Assembly: GCF_910592395.1 (NCBI RefSeq)
Contig: NC_088315.1
Span: forward strand, 2,174,501 to 2,234,500
Direction: 5' to 3'
DNA from: Lineus longissimus
Taxonomy: Eukaryota > Nemertea > Pilidiophora > Heteronemertea > Lineidae
Length of the DNA stretch: 60,000 bases
A program made the position numbers and the translations under genes. Of the stretch, positions 45,892 through 59,235 are shown one piece after another; the stretch's first letter is position 1, and every line of letters starts with the position of its first letter. The notes below the pieces were generated by a model that was not told the DNA's origin, did not search any database, and saw only the letters and a program-made list of their open reading frames with translations.

Positions 45892-47689
45892 GTCCTGTTT
45901 AGTCACGAGACCATACAACATGATACTAACTGTAACAACTGTTTCAGCTGTCTATCACCATATGCCGCCACATTCATTTTCTCACAAGCTGACAATAATA
46001 TCGGAGATAAGTTTTACTTTTAGTTTCATCAGATAATCAAATCATTAGGCCAAGCAAAAATCAAGTTCTTTTCCAAAAAAAATTTGATGGGTAAGCTTAT
46101 GTTTCATTTGAGACAATGAATTGTTGTGAGATATGCCAGGCTTCTCAAAACTGATTTAAAATGTCATTATTTGGACAACATTCAAATGATTAAGATAATG
46201 GTTGATGCATTCGCTTGAGTTCTGGTGACATACAAATCAGTATTTCCGTTATGTGACAAGAACAATGTCTCTTTTTCATTTGGCCTAATCAAAGGGTGCT
46301 TTTCACTATACCACTGTGAATATTCTGTATTCCCCTCCCCAATAAAGACCAGGTTCAACAGCATCAACAATTGAACTCTGTGCTCAATTGTCTATGCTCG
46401 CCGCTGTGGGAGACCACATAAACCAGGGAAGTTAATCGATACAGCTATTGGAGGATCTGTCATCAATGATAACTCGTGAATACGCACCTCCACGTACCAT
46501 TATGTGTCAGCAGTAGTTTTTGTTTCGAGGAACTGAATACAGAGAGTTGTTTCCACTGATTGCAGAAACATTTCCCATTCGTATTAATCAGCGTCATCCT
46601 GATTCCCAACGCTATACCACGGTTCGAATTATTACCATGAACCCCTACATTAACAGCGTGACATACATGTATAATCTAATGCATCCTACCCTATATCATT
46701 CTAGTTAAGACTGTCTCTACATCAGAGACATCCAATAAAATCGGGATATCTGATCAAACTTTTGATGGATGGGCCAATGACTTTTTCTGCCTGAAGGGAA
46801 ATACCCTGACTACAGTAAATGAGCCATGATATCACAGGGGCACGATAATCTTTCTTATCTTTGTTCTAAAGGCAGTAATTTAGGATACGCAGACTTGATA
46901 TAAGGTATGGGATTGCAATCCAAATAGTGTACATCACTGCAGTTTTAACTTCTGTAGACTCAAAGTTTAGTCTGGATAGTTCTTCCTTTCCATTTAGTCA
47001 ATCAAAAGAAGACATCATTTACTGGGAGCAAAATGTCACATCATCTTTTTGATTAGTAATTAGTAATTAGCAAATGGAGCTCTCATGAAGCTGGGATTGA
47101 AGATGTCACATTTACAACCAGCTAATTAATAGCTCATCAACGTAATGTATCAATTCCACTTTATCTGCAGTGCTTCTGAGACAGCAATTTTTGATCGCTT
47201 GAATGTCAAAACAACATTCTGTAACGCCGTGATCACAGAATATCGATATACATGTTCAGAATGGAAAAAACGCCAGGCTTTGTTTGATTGCAGCCGTCCT
47301 TGATGTCGTAACCAAGAACTGCTAGATTTTACTTTGATGAAAAATGTTCATCATGAACCCAAGACCACAAACTGATCTGTTCTGACTGAATTGGATTCAA
47401 AATTCATCCTCCAACTGACGTCTCATGATAAGACAACAACATCAAAGCGATGAGAGGACATTGCACTTTTGTGAAATTATCGCTAAAATTCCCCATCATT
47501 TCTTCAAAACAGGATAAAATTGTAAATTGCTTTTGTTGAACAAAGCCTGGATTTTGGTGAATTGGTTCAGTGATGACAGCTCAAATTGCCTCCTGAGCCT
47601 CAGAAGAGAGAGGTGAACAAACTGGAGATTTTAAGTAGCTTCCACATCCCGAAGAGGTCGAGTTGAAGGAAGCAGAGTTGGAAAAAACC

Positions 47690-47955
47690 TGGTAACGGGA
47701 CTTTGAGACTGCTTTGTAAGAGGACCAAGTTGAAGAAATAATAGATTTTGAGACTGCCTTCTAATAGGCAGTAGAATTGCCACAGCATCGGCTGTAAAAT
47801 TGCCTTCTTGTTGTTAAAGGACCAAGGTCAAGCAAGCAAAGCTTGAACAATTGCCTTGTAAGAGGACTGAGCTGAACCAGGCAAGTTGAAATTGCTTTGT
47901 AAGAGAACCAAGGCGAACCAAGCATAGACTGTAAAATTGCTTTCCATGGCCCATC
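47690..47955. repeat. Degenerate minisatellite with about 43-bp units
   Basis: Repeats of the form ATTGCCTTGTAAGAGGACCA followed by AGTTGAACCAAGCAAG and a GACTGTAAA link occur five or six times with many substitutions and small indels. The overlapping minus-strand frames here come from the repeat. Confidence 0.75.
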
Positions 47956-50900
47956 CTGGGGTGGCCAAGTTGAAAGCAAAAGGTCTTCGGTAAACAAGTC
48001 ACCAGGCTATAATAAGGGAGACATCATAATTAAGTAACATGAGTACCCTACGGCTATTACTTCCCCTATGTATGACATTATATGAGAATGCCATCAAGAT
48101 GAAAGTGTCATCCAGCACACCATGGTCAATAACATTCATGGATACTTGGCCAGTTACTAGCAATTTGAAGAACAAAGGAATTCATTCCAGGACGGAATCC
48201 ATCACATTGACTGAATCTCAATTTGAAAGATTGGATGGTAGGTAGACAATATAAGGAAGGATGTCACTCCGAATGTCAACCAATTGCTTTCATCAACTCA
48301 GGTCCTTCAATTCACTGTAATCATTTCTGAAGAGTTCTTGGGCCATTCTTGCAGCAAGCTTAGGATGCTGCACAGGTGATCGCTATACCTTCATCCAAAG
48401 GATGCAAATCATGTAATCAAATGTGAAATCCACTGGTCGTAAAATGACCTCTTTACAATGTACTAAACCTACTTTATAATCTATGATCGATCAGGCCAGA
48501 ACAAAATGATACAGCTTAGGTCTTTACAAAGTGCTTTCAAGACGTTGAAAACAATAGCAAGACTCCCTGGTCATGCATGTACCTGGCTTGATACAAAGAA
48601 AAAGTTGATACCACATGATACTCAGCAGCCGGAATGGATTTTCCATTAGTTTCTTTTCAATTACCTACTCAAGTGATCTAATGGTCTGAATGGGATGGTA
48701 TCCGTGTTGTATTGTATTTACATTTCCCCCACTAGACAGCCTAATCTGCTTGTCGCCCAGCTGATCATACTTGGTAGAGTACTGGTACTTTCTTGTTGTT
48801 TATAAGACCACACGAAAACCGCAGAAAAAGATTTTACAGAATGGGAGCACATGTTTCCATCAATATTGCGGCAAAGAAAACACAATCTCATGTCTTTTTT
48901 TGTTTTTTTGCCAATCTTACCAAAAGGATTAAAAAAAATTTCAATCTAATAATCACATTATGAATAAGGAGAACCTCCACAAGTCTTACAAAAAAAGGAC
49001 CACTATTATTTCTGCACGCAACTTGAAAAGTCAGACAAAGTTCATAAGTGAGATATCAATGCAAAAAAGATGGTGAATTTCTCCAGGGCATAGCTTGTTA
49101 GCCGACATGCGATCATGATTTACGTATAATGAGGATTCATGCGAAAACATTGGAATCGGATGAGATGGGAATGGGAGAGGTTTTAGCACGACATACCTGT
49201 CACAACCGATCAACGGCATCATGGGGAGGAACCAGACTTCAACCCTTACAGTTCAAGAGATGAAAGTCTAGAGGTGTTTGATTCGCAACATAGTGTGGAC
49301 TCCCAATATACCACTTAGACAAGAAGCATCCCCACAAAATGTTATCGGACATCTGAAATCCATAATTGTGCAAGACCTTCATATCAGCATGCTTGTAACC
49401 GTCTTACAGTGTTTTACAAGGCTTAGGTGATGAAACACTGATACTGCGAATGATTCTGGCAGTGAAAATGGTCGCAAAAGAATATTTGTTATTTTGGGCC
49501 AAAAGCAGGGGAATTCGACAACACCATTTCCACTCCTGATTTGTTGCATTTAGTGCCACTGCGCAGGATCAACGATCGTCTCCAACGACATTTCCTTTGC
49601 ATCACCGTCATCCGACAAGGTATCAGAGCAGATCAAACCGGTCGGAATTAATTTTGTGACGATAATCAAAGGCTGTTGGAGCTTTCCGCCACCTTTATAA
49701 GAAAGCTTTGCAATACCTTACGTATGAATAGCCCAGACGTCCTCAATCTAAATCCCATTTGAGCAATCTGTGAGCAGTGTTGCTTTGATGTCAGAAGGTG
49801 ATATCATCTTCAGACTTAGTGAGATTTGGATGACGAAAATGCTCAAGATTACCAACTGGGAATGACCTCAACATCATCTCAATAAACTGGACACAGCATG
49901 ACCGAAATGTCATCGGCCATAAGGTATAAATCGTTGGTATTATTCTAACCAAGATTATAACCTTCGGCCCCATCCATGATCCCCGTTGCTATTAGATTCT
50001 TAGGGAAATGACATACTTATCGCTAACACGTCTGATGACCCATGGACATCGCTGATCGATAATACCCAGCATTGTAAGTCTTAAGAATAGGGATCTGTTA
50101 CTTGGCCGAATGTTGTGACTTTCAGCCATACTTGATCCTGGTATATATTGAGAAGGGAGCCTGCTTATGAAGAATACTGTGGCAGGTCTCCTAGAATAAC
50201 ACAAAGCCATGTTGGAAACTTCATTCTCCATAAAGTATTTCCAATATTGCTGTCAGGTCTGTGATAAATACTCATCGTGATCAACATCAAGACAGCAACC
50301 GAAGCATGCAATAATCAATGAGATCTATCTCCTAAAAGCAATCTTCTTCTAAACATAATAGCATTTCATCTCGATAACAAATTGTAGCCAGATAGTGGCA
50401 TGACAAATTCCGGAGATGTGCTAAGTTGATGAAAAGGAAACCTGGTAGTCCATGAATCCAATGTTGCAGGTTTGGCATTGGGGTGTCACTGCGACATCTA
50501 TGGTGGAAGGGTTTTTCAGAAAATCTTTGATTCAGTGAAGGATATTTTCTGGAGTTGACTCCTGAACCTGCAGGCGCTTCTGTATGCAGCCCTTCCTGTT
50601 GAACTTAAACATCCGCAGCAGTGGAATGCTTTGCATCAATGCGGTTACGCTATGCAAAGTACAACACAACTGTACACTGTCATGAATAAATAACATTTCA
50701 TAAACACTTCATTTTTTAAATTCCGAGGAATCTCAAATTTACAACATCACAGTTTGAATTAAGATTGAATCGAAATTGAATGTGGGGCTGTATGACTCTG
50801 CAGGGTGCGGAATGAAAATAACCATTTTTTCAATAAAATTTACGAGTGTTGTTGTTCACATTCTGGGCACCAATCCGACACTAGATTTGAATTAAGTTTC

Positions 50901-51560
50901 CTCATGAAATTGCTACAACCCCATCATGTTTGCCAGAAGTGGATTCTAATGGTCCCGATTTCGTATCTCGTAATCGTGATGATTCTAACAATCGTTGTAC
51001 AAGATTGAAGTGCGTCGTAAGATTTTCCAAGTGGCGGAGATCGATGGAGTCAGTAATAGGTGGATGAATGCCATAGCAGTATTTCGTGAGAAGGGGATGT
51101 GGACTCTTGAATTAGAATGTGCAGACACGATTGCATGCATTATGGGCAAGTAATGATTTACCTCGACCTTTTGATAGATATTTCAACATACCTGTATCTG
51201 ACATCTGACAATTTAGCCACTGAGATGGTTAAAGCAACTAAACAGATCCCACATTAGCGGCGTACATTAACGCGACCGTAACGTCATTGTCCAAATATGA
51301 TAATAGACAGTCATGACGACCATCTCGCCTCTGATCCGCTAATTCGATTGGCAAGGTTTCTTGAGCCATGGAATCCCAATGAAGATCCCTGCTCATGCTG
51401 TGATAGCCCCATTGACGGACTAACATTTGACCCCTGATCGCTATGAATGGCAGCTTATGGTAAGAGGGTTCTCGAAATAGCGCTAATGTCTTCATACGCC
51501 GCGGCTGAACAGACTGGAATAAGCTGAGCTACACTTTGTATCATCAGAGGTGAATAGATT

Positions 51561-51640
51561 GTGGAGCGTGGTGGCACACCACAAGGCCTCTGAGTCTCAT
51601 ACAAGGGTCATGGGTTTGAACCCAAATCTTGCTGCTGCTT
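51561..51640 (+). repeat. tRNA-derived SINE fragment
   Basis: A canonical-looking pol III B box (GGTTTGAACCC, 51613-51623) lies about 50 bp after GTGGAGCGTGGTGGCACACC, which is in the A-box position. No full cloverleaf forms, which fits a SINE head. The body may continue to about 51,720. Confidence 0.5.
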
Positions 51641-53967
51641 TCTCATTAATTTACAAGCTGTGATATTTGGAGTCCAACAGTCCCCCAAGGCCACACACAG
51701 ACCAATGTCACAAATTGAAATACTATTTGGTGTTATATACCGAGGTTCAACATACTGTGGTGGTGTTGTTTAAACTGATGTGCCCTAAACCCGACAACAG
51801 CATTGGTGTGGCCTGACTGGAATGCTTGGGTCCCTCTGATGCGTTTATTGAATAGGTCGATAATGTAAGGACGCTAAGAAATTAGATTTTCAAACGTGTG
51901 ATGGAGTCTAGTTTGGTTAGTTAGCATTCTCGAGAGTGCTAGTGATGGACTATCAATATTGTTGCGGACAGGCCGAGGACTATGGATTTCTTTATCGACC
52001 ACCAACAGAGATGCTGGTTTGACCTTGGGGAAGTCGGGATGACACACTGGTGATAGCCCGGCTTTCCAACAAACCGTTTCATTATCCCAACTCAAAAAAC
52101 ACCTTCTTCACATGAAGTGAACCCTCCATAACCTTCCCATACCCCTGGAATAAAAAAGCATTCGAATTCCACATGAGGCTTAACATAATCAAGTTCTTGC
52201 TGGAGGCAAGTTGTCTCCTTTAATTGAATTCAAGAAGATGCCACAGAGATATAATAAGATCATATGATATCTCCGCACAGAATTCAAATCATACTCCAAT
52301 TAGACAAAGATGACAACACGGTAAACCCACTCTTCTGTTGAAGCATAACCATATTTCTTAAAACCACACTGACAATCACTTACAGATTTCTGTAATCATA
52401 TAAAGCACCTTAGGGCCGCAAAATATTGATTTTAAGCTGAATTAAACTTTAAATTTCTGCCGTGGTAAAAAAGCAATGTCACTTTCCACGAGAATCATCT
52501 TTCCTTTATCCCCCTCGGCATTGGCATCTCCTCGTTATTGCTAGAGATATGTGACAAACAGTGACAGCTGTTGTTCGTCACGTTCTAATCTTCGCATGGC
52601 TTTCAAAATATAAAACCTGCCGACAATTTGACATTTTGGAGATGTTTGAATTCATGACATTTCTGTAATCCTCAGTGACAGGGCTGTTATATTTTTTGGT
52701 TTCATACCATGATATGAGACGCCACATCGATTTTAGGTCCAAAATTACAGTCCCTGCTAACAGAGATGCTGACTAAGTGCGGATCGACTGTGCTCAAAGG
52801 CCCCTTGTCTATTCTTGGTAGTTTGGCACATGTCGATTTCATTTGCACTTTAAGCAGCTTCCAGAAGGCAACTTCAAGGAATAACCCACCTCATTCATTT
52901 TCCCTGCACGAAACTACTTACTGCTATTAGCCAAAACATCACGACCACCACAATATTTCTCATAAGTCAGCGAGGAATTAATCACCTGTAAGTCCACCCG
53001 CAACCAAGTGCCAGTTCCGGCCAATAGAATGACACGGTGCATGAAATGAGGTAATGGTTTGTCAACACAGCGAATCAACTCAGCTCTTGCCGCAGCCAAG
53101 CTTTTCGTGACCGTGCAAGTGACATTCGCAGCAGAGTATTTTTTTGTTATAAGGAAAAAGACGATTGTTAGTTCTTCCTCTTGAGGCTAGACCGTCCTCT
53201 TTTGAATGATTGTTTTCCTTGAGGGGGTAGAGACACAGCAGGTGCCTTGAACTTTGTCAGAATATTTTTTGCGAACAATCTCGTCGTTGGTCATACCGCT
53301 TTAACAAGGCAACAGTTGACTAGTATAAACGTTCCAATTCATTCTAGGATGGAACTGTAAAAGACATTTTGACAGGCATCAACAGAATTCTGAAGACTGT
53401 TACCAGGTAACCTATGAAAGGTTACTTTGATACTAACATGCATTTTGATGTGACCCACCATCATAAGATCTATGATGGAATTCCCATGATGGCCCATCAC
53501 AGATTCTACCATCAAAGATTCTCGGACGGAAACTTTTGCCTGTGTACCATGGTTCCCTTCGCAACGAGACAGTCAGAGTCAAAATCACTTCCATATAAAC
53601 AATAAAGCACCCATTCCACCTAGGTAGCGCTACTTATGAAGTAACCCACAATTGCATGGCATCGCAAACCATATAAAGGTTAGTTCCCAAGAGTAATACC
53701 ATGACATATGGCTGCCGTACAATTGGTTGCTAATGTTTTATTCATGAAGGTATCCATTTTTCCGATCTTTATGATGTATTCATGAAGGCATCTTGACTAG
53801 GGATGCATACAACTTGCCCATTTTATATATCACTTATGAAGAAGTCGAACAGAATGATGATGCCTATGGGCAGCCTCTAATGTTGTTTTAAAGTTCTTGG
53901 GGAAGTCACTAACCGATTCGTAACATCACCATCTTCCCCAGAACATAGATTGCCATGATCAATTCAT

Positions 53968-54087
53968 TGGGTGATATGAATAAAGACTAGCAAATGCTTT
54001 TACTTCAATTTTGTACAGAAAGGCCTAGTGTAAATGTACATGGAGTTTTAGATAAAAGCATTTGCTAGTCTTTATTCATATCACCCA
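53968..54087. repeat. Perfect 35-bp inverted repeat with 50-bp loop
   Basis: The left arm at 53968-54002 (TGGGTGATATGAATAAAGAC then TAGCAAATGCTTTTA) is the exact reverse complement of the right arm at 54053-54087. The 50-bp spacer has no symmetry. No target-site duplication flanks it. A transcript of either strand would form a 120-nt hairpin with an unbroken stem. It could be a very young foldback or MITE, a product of replication template switching, or a small-RNA precursor. Confidence 0.95.
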
Positions 54088-54374
54088 TTGTGTCATTTCA
54101 CAGTGAGTACATATTGACCGTCTGCCGTCTCAGATGACGCCACAAGACCTGGAGCGATGACACGGCTCGGTGACAGCACTCACCGCAGAGGGGACAGAAA
54201 TGACATTTTATTAGCAAATTAGGAGATTCTGATAATTCAGGTTGTACTGTGGACTCGATATGCCGCAGTTCTGAGAGTGCCACATCATGAGCCATCAGGG
54301 CTGTCACCCGAATCAAGTACAAGGGACTGATAAGGGTAAGGGGAGAACTCGCAACTCAGTTGGCTCTACTGTAT

Positions 54375-54386
54375 CCCCCCCCCCCC
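54375..54386. repeat. Poly-C run of 12
   Basis: A simple homopolymer between GTAT and ACTC. Confidence 0.9.
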
Positions 54387-57300
54387 ACTCACAAACAGCA
54401 TGTTTGGCAAGCATTCTTCTGCCAAATCAATGATTCACCATCCGTTTAAGAAAACGATCGAATGATCAAAACTTAGAAAGTAGCCAGTTAGCTATCTGTA
54501 GAGATGAAGAGTTCCTCCAACACTTGATACCTTGAAGGCCTGTAGAGGAGCGCTCATGCAGCAGAAGTGGTATCACTTCACTCTTGTAAAAGCAGCTCTG
54601 TTGCCTCTGACAAGTCTTTTAAATATTTACATCGTGAAGTAGCTTGTCATAGCAATTTAGATTTCATCCAGAAGTATGAGGGAGCTAACGACTAAGTTCA
54701 TCAGAGCCATGGCAAGTTGGCACCAGTGGTCTCTTGGGCTCAGTCAAGTAGCAAAGCTCATCAGCTTCATGCAATCTCCGCCTAAGTAAGGTAACATGAG
54801 GGTTAAGCCTGAAGGGCTATTGTCTAGGCCAATTGTTGGGAAGAGATTATCCAATAGGTTGGTCAATATGATATTAGCAGAATACAGTGATGGTTTTCGT
54901 TACCATACAACATAAATTTTTCAAAATGAGACACAACAACCCTTTTGTTGAGATCGGTACAAACATGGCCACAAATCCTTTCCTCAAGCAAGGATAACTT
55001 AACAAAGCAACATAGTGCACCCGAGGCACTAGACACAAATTAGGTGCTTTTTCGCCATCAGATGTTAGGCCTAATGGAAGATTAGACCATGTACCCAGGA
55101 AGGGCATGCAGGGTTTAGTAAGCATCTTGTTTCTGAGAAAGGTTGACGGAACCAAGAAAAGCCTCAATGGATGCGGATTTGTCAGGGTTTGACAAGTCTC
55201 AAAGGGTGAACTGTAGGCAGGAGATAAGAGGGTCATCTAGGGGGTCAAACAGAGATTTGTTAGCGCTGTGACCTGACCCAGGTCAGTCAGAATGGCTGCA
55301 AAAGCTGCTGCTATTCCCAAGTTACTACATTTGATAATTGACTCCCTCCATGTGGTCAAATAGTAAATCAGTCTGTGACTAAAGATACCCGACATCTTCA
55401 TATGACGAACAAAACTCAGGAAATTGCCTGTCTCCAAGTGTAACGGTCTGGGCTCCCTGAGTGGGATCTTGGATGCGCAAAGGAAATTGGTAATTGATAT
55501 CTCAAAAAAATATCTGCCGCAGATCGGTCTCGATGCAATTAGGGATGCACTTTCCGATATATATTGTCGTTTCTATAAGTAGCATGGGACTTTGTCACAT
55601 ACTGAAACAACCAAAATGATCCAATTGCAACCGTTATAAGACTTCTTACGTCATACTTTTGTGACAGTAACGCAATGGTACAACCAATCCAGGACTGCTG
55701 ATATCAGCAGGAGTCATTCTCAACTAAATGAATACTACATGTATTGATTTCTATCTGGCCAACTTGACAACGATTCCAAAGCGCTAATTTCATTACGAAA
55801 AGCAAACAATCGCATTAAAGAGAAGCTGGAGGCAGAGTGGTCCCAAGTTGAAATCAATTATTCTGTCAGCCGCATCACGGGGCATCTAGATGGAGGCAGA
55901 TACATGTTATTAGTACATCAGGGAGTCACATCAAGACCAGTGAGGATCAAACTACAATACTGTAAACCGAATAATGTTCATAACTTTCAACTCTAATTCA
56001 TTTTAAAACCAATAAATTTAGGCAGTAAATGCAGAATTTAGCCTTCCACCAAAGTTGCCAACTTTAGGTTGAAATATCTGGCAGCTATTTCCAAGTTTTC
56101 AGTAAATGCAATACACCTACTGGTGGAGAGACCTATGTTGGATACCCTACGTTGGATAAACCGGCAAAATGCCCACGGGGAAATTTGTGCCCACCTCAAT
56201 GAAGCCATGAGGATGTCAATGAAACCCTCCAGCTGATCGACTCTCACAGAAATAACTTGCAGTTACCAGGTATCAAGGCAAACAAGACCTCAGAAAATCA
56301 TTGAAAATTCAACCAAATCTGCATGGGTCTCAATACTGAGATCAACAATTCCCATCCTGCATACGTAAAATATTGAAATCCTAAGCTTCCAACTGACTTA
56401 CAGTGTTAGTCACAGGAGGCAATGGTAATCAAAGTTTGACATTATAATCCTAGAAGAATACACTGGAATATAATCCTAAACAACAAACGGGTGGCAATTT
56501 GTCTCCAAACTTGAAGAAATTGCATCCAATGCATCAATTGTGGCTTCAAATCCACAGAATCAAACACCTCTAAGGAACTTCTTCAGACATACATGTACTG
56601 TACTCCATTACACACTCCTCTGCATCTGCTAATGCTAATGTGCTACATCCTAGTCGAACTTCCAAACTTTTTCAAATCATGCCTTGCATTGAGTAACTAA
56701 TTCCAACCATGTACATAAAACTCTGATATCCTGTAAAATCCAATATTTCCCACGGAAGAAATAACGTATGAAACTATCTTTCCAACAGAATATGAGACTC
56801 CCAACTCCTCCAACAAGCGAAGTCACACAACACCACACTCCAACCGATGCTAGCGTACGCAACCTCTCTGCTAGCCGATGACTCGATCGACTGTGGCATG
56901 CTACTTCCCAGCCAGGGTGACGGCGGCTACAGCTGGCTTATCAAGAAACAACCAATGAACAATGCCTATGGAGGATTATCGTAGCATGGATACTTTAGTC
57001 ACTCACCAACTGCCCAAGTATTGTCTTACAGTCTTTATTTGTCATCATTATACAGTATGTCTCATAATGAAATATCAAACATTACTTTCTCTAATCATGA
57101 CTATTCGATGGTTGTCCATACAGTGGTTTCGACGATGGATTTTCAGAAGGCCCATTGCAGGACTGATAGAAGCAAGGGGGAGTCAATATGCTCACCAATT
57201 TGAGCAGAAGTGTCTCTATACAGTATGGGTTCCAGTGGCAAGTTATTGAAGTTGAGGGGAAGTGCTGTAGCCTAGAAATGTGATACGGGGAAGGAGATGC

Positions 57301-57418
57301 GACTCATTCCCCAAAGTCTTTCAAGTGTCTTTTCCATGTAGAATCCTACTGCCTTTACGAGACTACCCCAGATTCTACAAGACGGCAGACTGACCGAGAA
57401 TAGCACTGAACAATAGAC

Positions 57419-57491
57419 CTTTACGGTCAAAGAGTGGCAGTAAACGAGAGATCTTTACGGTCAAAGACGCAACCGTCTGGCGTCTTCGACC
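57419..57491. repeat. Direct repeat pair plus short hairpin
   Basis: CTTTACGGTCAAAGA occurs at 57419-57433 and again at 57453-57467. The second copy runs into a hairpin: GGTCAAAGACGC (57459-57470) pairs with GCGTCTTCGACC (57480-57491), 11 of 12 positions, around a 9-nt loop. Confidence 0.8.
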
Positions 57492-59169
57492 ATGAATACT
57501 TCTCGTTCCGAGCCTCATTCCCATTTTGTGGAAAGGCACATATAGCTTGAGTGCATTTCACTCATCAGTATGATATCCAAGTTATCAAGAAAGTTGGACA
57601 ATTAAGATGGAAATCCCAAGTACACTTGGCAAACAGAAGTTCTATATTGTTATGAAGTAATTTACAGTATTGACTCGGGCATTGCTGCTGAGTAATAAGC
57701 ATATTTGTTCAGTGATGGAAAACTGCGTGTATTATTAGAATGCCACTCAAACTACATCTTAGAGTTTAGACAGAACGTTTTTGGGAAATGTATCTCACAT
57801 CTCCGTTCCTCATTCTTTTTGCCTCACACCGGAGAATGCTTTTCGAAGTCAACATGCACTCAATGTTGCCAAAGAGTCAATTGTACCAATTTTCAGCCAA
57901 CTGCACGATATATTCATCAGTACTTTGGAAAATAGGGTAAACAAATGATCAATCTACCCTGATGACAGTGGGTAAATATGAACATTAGCACACTCTGGCA
58001 AGTGAGCATTCTAGCTACTATGCAATCCGATTGTGGTGAGAAATGTTTGCCCTTGCAATGAGAATATCATGGCCACAAAAACATTGTTTCTAAGTCTTAC
58101 TTGATGGCAACCACTCAATCAGCAGATCCACCTTGCTGTTCTCGGCGAAACACAACAAAATATTTTAATTTTTTCCCTTTTTTCCACAAAGTATTAGCAC
58201 AAGGCCAATCATCATAAGGATTTTATGTTGGCACCTTGAGTTCCATGAGCACCACAATAACATTTTTCTTAATCATTCTGCCATTCTCAGTACTTATCAG
58301 GAACAGCCAAACAATCGGTAGATGAGCCTTTTTCTGTAAGTCGTGAGAATCCATTGCATTTTTTCACATGATCAATCTGCAGACGAGGCTGACATCCTAA
58401 GTACCACAAGAACATCTTCTTACAGCACCAGTCCGACATTCTCAGCCTTGCTGGGCGCCAATCAATCAATGATCAGGTCTGCGATTACTGTCAGGACTGT
58501 ACGGCGAGATGAGCACAGCATTGATTGACAAGACTGGATGGTACTGTGAAGAGTCGTTGATTGAATGAGTTAGGAATGATGAGCCAGCAGGTACTATTTT
58601 CATGATATGTTGACCAATGCTTTTCAACAATCTTACCATGGGCTTTGCATAGCCTTTCACTCTGCTTCGCCTCATATTTTCAAGTACTATAATGGTTTCT
58701 GCTGTTGATTTTAAGGACGGGCAGCAGGGGTTTACAGTTATAAACAAAGGAGGAGCACTTTGCTTCAGATGTTGAATACATTCAACCTGCAATGTAACTT
58801 GATCAGATTGAGACACCCTGTACATCGACATGTCACACACTAGCTAATGTCTCACAAACTAAGTCAATATGGATGCCAACTTGGATACATCACACAGCCC
58901 CAATCTTAGTGTCTATTTGCTTTAGATGTACAAGTCGCTTGCGAAACTTGTCAGCCCTAATGACTAAGCATTTGCTGGTGGGTATCACGATTAGCCAGGC
59001 TGATGATTAACTTGGCAGATGTGATAAGTGAGGAATGGCTAATTGGAAGGTTTTAGGGATGATCGTAGGAGGGAGGGAGTTTTTATGGTTTTGGCCTTTC
59101 AATTATGCATCCTTTCTACACCTGTCTACCAGGGGAGCAAGGTGCAATGAACAATATGAATAATCTACT

Positions 59170-59235
59170 GTGGTCTAGAGGCTCAGGTCTCAAGGCTAGC
59201 AATCCAGAGGTATATGGTTCAAACCACACTCCTGA
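59170..59235 (+). repeat. tRNA-derived SINE head
   Basis: TGGTCTAGAGGCTCAGG matches the pol III A-box pattern and GGTTCAAACC (59216-59225) the B box, with normal tRNA-like spacing. The 5' acceptor stem is poor, so this looks like a SINE and not a working tRNA gene. Confidence 0.55.

Noticed and set aside
53440-53530. Small inverted repeat CCATCATA...TATGATGG
   Set aside because: Only 8-bp arms in a sequence with many ATG/CAT words; expected by chance.
54098-54322. Zinc-finger-like KCHFCPLCGECCHRAV on the minus strand
   Set aside because: Spacing does not fit C2H2, RING or TRAF fingers. A donor-like GTGAGT follows CPLCG, but there is no partner exon.
54874-55236. 120-codon minus-strand frame with RICGHVC in another frame
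   Set aside because: No further zinc ligands in a single frame and no similarity; a chance frame.
58466-58840. 124-codon minus-strand frame
   Set aside because: No recognisable domain, splice site pair or composition difference.
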